Assembly: GCA_946547205.1 (NCBI GenBank)
Contig: CAMNPA010000052.1
Coordinates: forward strand, 1-7,627
DNA length: 7,627 nt
Direction of reading: 5' to 3'
From: an uncultured Selenomonadales bacterium
GTDB taxonomy: Bacteria > Bacillota > Negativicutes > Selenomonadales > Selenomonadaceae
The notes beneath the pieces are model-generated. The model saw nothing but the letters and a program-made list of their open reading frames with translations. It was not told the DNA's origin and did no database searches. A program made the translations under genes and the position numbers. Below, in pieces: positions 6,382-7,627 of the stretch (positions are counted from its first letter, which is position 1; the number at the start of each line of letters is the position of its first letter).

Positions 6382-6722
6382 ACTTTTTTCTCCGCCTGTT
6401 CGATCATTTTTTCCAGTATTCCGCGCTGAGTTTCGTTCAATTTCGGGAAGACGCGCAGAAAATCTACTGCGAGTTTGTCGTCGACGATTGTATCTTGAAA
6501 ATTTTGCGGAACTTTTTTCGCCAGCAAGATTAATTCTTCCGCGTCTGTCTCCAAAAACATTGCGAGCTTTCTTATCGTCGATTCTGCAGGCGGGCGAAGT
6601 CCTTTGTCATTTTCAATCTTGCTGATGTAGGTAAAATCCACGCCGCACGACTCCGCCAACTCCGATTGAGTTATTTTTTTCGTCTTGCGCAACCGTCTGA
6701 TTTTTTGTCCGAACGTTTCCAT
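6378..6722 (-). CDS. XRE-family helix-turn-helix transcriptional repressor (114 aa)
   Basis: A Cro/cI-type DNA-binding protein. The HTH domain covers about 6-62: FGQKIRRLRKTKKITQSELA, then ESCGVDFTYISKIEND with the recognition helix around 28-38. A helical C-terminal part follows (VDDKLAVDFLRVFPKLNETQ, 80-99; then a final helix), the usual size of XRE proteins paired with ImmA peptidases. ATG 6722 has GAGGTG at 6734-6729, six bases away; the GTG at 6731 in the same frame lies within that site. Its stop overlaps the start of the ImmA gene. Its own promoter shares a 14-mer with that of the DUF4417 gene, so self-regulation and control of the downstream operon are likely, but inferred. Confidence 0.93.
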   Translation of the reverse strand: METFGQKIRRLRKTKKITQSELAESCGVDFTYISKIENDKGLRPPAESTIRKLAMFLETDAEELILLAKKVPQNFQDTIVDDKLAVDFLRVFPKLNETQRGILEKMIEQAEKKV

Positions 6723-6727
6723 TAAAA

Positions 6728-6976
6728 TCACCTCTTCACAAAGATAATTTGCTTTGATTTACTTGTCAATCTAAAAATATTTTGCGCGACGATTTCGGCA
6801 AGGACTTTCGGATTTTTAAGGTTTTTATCAAGCTTGAACTCGAAGAGAATCTGCAGCGTGTAAAGGTCGATGAAATTTTTGGTGTCGAGTTTGAGTTTGA
6901 ATCGTCTGGCGAAAAAATTTTTTAGCTCTTCTTCCGTATTGGCTTCGGCGAGCGTTTGGAAAAGACGTTTCTTCAT
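6728..6976 (-). pseudogene. Truncated copy of the methyltransferase gene (N-terminal 65 codons plus 17 unrelated)
   Basis: From ATG 6976, with the same GAGGTGA ribosome-binding site as the full gene, 65 codons match the start of the 793-aa methyltransferase with only N4R and Q57K. At 6780 similarity ends and 17 unrelated codons follow (NIFRLTSKSKQ and on), read from the XRE promoter region, to a TGA at 6728 that lies inside the XRE ribosome-binding site. No methylase motif remains. It keeps D37 and E46-F-K48 of the putative nuclease core but loses the Tyr of Q65-xxx-Y69. Most likely a remnant of gene disruption; expression as an 82-aa protein is possible because its translation signals are intact. 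Confidence 0.85.
6741..6769 (-). promoter_or_regulatory. Sigma-70 promoter of the XRE-ImmA operon with candidate operator
   Basis: On the minus strand TTGACA (6769-6764), a 17-base spacer and TATCTT (6746-6741). The 14-mer TCAAAGCAAATTAT (6757-6744), identical to that in the promoter at 5786-5814, occupies the spacer and the start of the -10. Here it also forms a CAAAG-N8-CTTTG dyad, a plausible binding site for a dimeric XRE repressor; the second arm is not kept at the DUF4417 promoter. The promoter lies within the out-of-frame end of the truncated methyltransferase copy, just inside the cassette boundary. Confidence 0.75.
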
Positions 6977-6992
6977 TATGGTCACCTCTGAA
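6781..6992 (-). repeat. 212-bp direct repeat, copy B (truncated methyltransferase start)
   Basis: Partner of 4188-4399: same orientation, no gaps, 4 mismatches. Three of the four differences change an amino acid (two codons, N4R and Q57K) and one is silent. Near-identity including the untranslated ribosome-binding site points to a recent duplication or ongoing gene conversion. Upstream of 6992 the sequence differs from that before copy A. Confidence 0.97.
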
Positions 6993-7021
6993 TTAAAACG
7001 CGGCGAAAAAATTAAAGTTCA

Positions 7022-7057
7022 TGACGAGCCGGAGCGTTCACATTGGATGACTCGTCA
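7022..7057. repeat. 7-bp inverted repeat upstream of the truncated methyltransferase copy
   Basis: TGACGAG (7022-7028) and CTCGTCA (7051-7057) are perfect reverse complements separated by 22 bases. It lies between the MerR-gene terminator and copy B, where the original methyltransferase promoter would be expected. On the minus strand it is preceded by TCAGAGGTG (7072-7064), the same 9-mer that forms the methyltransferase ribosome-binding site. Its role is unknown; an operator or a leader hairpin are possible. Confidence 0.35.
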
Positions 7058-7083
7058 CGTTGCCACCTCTGAGCAAAAAAAAA

Positions 7084-7111
7084 TTAGGCGGGAAGAAAAA
7101 TTTTCCTGCCT
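7084..7111 (-). terminator. Intrinsic terminator after the MerR gene
   Basis: On the minus strand AGGCAGGAA (7111-7103), an 8-base loop, TTCCCGCCT (7094-7086): a 9-bp stem with one A-C mismatch, followed by AA and nine Ts (7083-7075). It starts 27 bases past the MerR stop codon. On the plus strand the mismatch becomes a G-U pair, but a T run is less direct there, so minus-strand use is the better reading. Confidence 0.75.
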
Positions 7112-7137
7112 AAAAATTTTTGTATATCGGAGCTCAT

Positions 7138-7494
7138 TTAACGCTTTGCGAGCAAGTCCGCATAGTGTTCGATTTTGTAATCGAGCCGCTCAATCGTCGT
7201 GCTCAATCGTTCCGCCTGCTCTTGCAGTCGTGCGCGCTGTTCAATCAAAATATTTTTGCGCCGTTCAAGTCCCGTGCCCGCCTGCATCAGTGCGACGTAT
7301 TCAATCAACGCCTCGATTTGCACGCCTGCACTTCTCATGCATTTGATGAACGATACCCATCGGCAAGCTGTCTCGTCATAATTGCGAATTCCATTTTTTT
7401 TGCGCGGCACCGGCGGAATTAATCCGATTCGCTCGTAATATCTCAACGTGTCTGCCGTTATCTCGTATTTCTCACTGACTTCGCCAATCGTCAT
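7138..7494 (-). CDS. MerR-family transcriptional regulator, AdhR-like (118 aa)
   Basis: MerR proteins bind promoters with overlong spacers and realign them on sensing a signal. A winged HTH is at 1-70 (TIGEVSEKYEITADTLRYYERIGLIPP; GIRNYDE at 35-41), followed by a long dimerisation helix (about 75-115). The sequence FIKCMRSAGVQIEALIEY closely resembles Bacillus subtilis AdhR, an aldehyde-responsive member, and the single conserved cysteine falls at residue 52 as in AdhR (Cys44 is an extra). Aldehyde or electrophile sensing is therefore plausible. ATG 7494 has GAGGTG at 7506-7501; the GTG at 7503 in the same frame is part of that site. It is followed by its own terminator, so it appears independent of the cassette genes. 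Any co-regulated dehydrogenase lies outside the window. Confidence 0.93.
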   Translation of the reverse strand: MTIGEVSEKYEITADTLRYYERIGLIPPVPRKKNGIRNYDETACRWVSFIKCMRSAGVQIEALIEYVALMQAGTGLERRKNILIEQRARLQEQAERLSTTIERLDYKIEHYADLLAKR

Positions 7495-7524
7495 AAAAAT
7501 CACCTCGAAAAAATTTCCGCCGTA

Positions 7525-7555
7525 AGTTTATCAGCTCAAGTCGACTTCAAGTCAA
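7525..7555 (-). promoter_or_regulatory. MerR-type promoter with 19-bp spacer and palindromic operator
   Basis: On the minus strand TTGACT (7555-7550), a 19-base spacer, then TAAACT (7530-7525). The spacer contains the perfect 10-bp palindrome AAGTCGACTT (7547-7538). Overlong 19-bp spacing with a central dyad is the hallmark of promoters activated by MerR regulators. Transcription would start near 7518 and give a leader of about 24 bases to the MerR start, so the regulator probably activates its own gene. Upstream of 7560 I see nothing I can interpret to the window edge. Confidence 0.7.
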
Positions 7556-7627
7556 GCTGAAATTCAAATCGCGATGAAATTATTTGCCGCGTCGATTAAA
7601 CTTATCGTCAAAAATTTTTCGCTTGTC

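Larger units (their letters stand above)
4400..6780 (-). other. Cassette bounded by the 212-bp direct repeats
   Basis: This interval lies between the two same-orientation copies of the methyltransferase 5' end. It holds, in transcription order, XRE repressor, ImmA-like peptidase, DUF4417 protein and two small genes, with two internal promoters and a candidate terminator at the far end. The layout is what remains when a circle carrying a 5' fragment of the target gene inserts by one crossover: the upstream copy is cut short, the downstream copy stays complete and keeps its ribosome-binding site. No integrase, transposase or terminal inverted repeat is visible, so the mechanism is open; a tandem duplication followed by deletion is the alternative. 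Confidence 0.6.

Noticed and set aside
4400..6780. Insertion sequence or integron cassette
   Set aside because: No transposase, integrase, terminal inverted repeats or attC-like site can be seen; the flanking repeats are coding sequence of the target gene and far longer than a target-site duplication.
6870..7346. Plus-strand ORF of 158 codons running from the repeat into the MerR gene
   Set aside because: It is opposite two real coding regions and crosses a terminator hairpin; no family resemblance.
1..7627. CRISPR array, tRNA, rRNA or riboswitch
   Set aside because: No regularly spaced short repeats, no cloverleaf or rRNA-like sequence, and no leader long enough or structured enough for a known riboswitch.

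Overview
The window reads as a piece of chromosome from an anaerobic, motile member of the Bacillota, possibly a Negativicutes/Selenomonas relative. The lineage call is an inference from gene families, the very regular GAGGTGA ribosome-binding sites and moderate A+T content; no marker gene is present. Every convincing gene lies on the minus strand, so transcription runs from high to low coordinates.

In transcription order: (1) 7138-7494, an AdhR-like MerR regulator behind a MerR-type promoter with a 19-bp spacer, closed by a terminator at 7084-7111. (2) 6728-6976, an 82-codon ORF whose first 65 codons are a near-identical copy of the start of the large methyltransferase gene; the rest of that gene is missing here. 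(3) 4481-6722, a five-gene cassette: XRE repressor, ImmA/IrrE-type zinc peptidase (frame broken at an A6G tract), a DUF4417 protein, and two small proteins of 118 and 94 aa, ended by a candidate terminator. (4) 2002-4383, a full-length 793-aa N6-adenine DNA methyltransferase with a putative PD-(D/E)XK nuclease segment at its N-terminus, i.e. a probable type IIG-like restriction-modification enzyme. (5) 1-1901, a methyl-accepting chemotaxis protein that runs off the left edge.

The most notable structure is a 212-bp direct repeat (4188-4399 and 6781-6992, 4 mismatches, no gaps). It carries the methyltransferase ribosome-binding site and first 65 codons, and it flanks the cassette on both sides. 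The arrangement looks like a cassette inserted at the 5' end of the methyltransferase gene that supplied a replacement 5' end, leaving one complete and one decapitated copy. It is also what a single crossover of a circle carrying that 5' fragment would leave. No integrase or transposase is present. Recombination between the repeats would remove 2593 bp and restore one intact gene.

Inside the cassette, the XRE gene and the DUF4417 gene have sigma-70-type promoters that match at 23 of 26 positions and share the 14-mer TCAAAGCAAATTAT across the spacer and -10. This suggests one repressor, presumably the XRE protein, controls both; ImmA-type peptidases typically relieve XRE repressors in phages and integrative elements. 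I read the block as a small regulated accessory or defence island attached to a restriction-modification gene. That functional reading is inference. No RNA genes, CRISPR arrays or insertion sequences were seen, and no gene-free stretch exceeds 300 bases.
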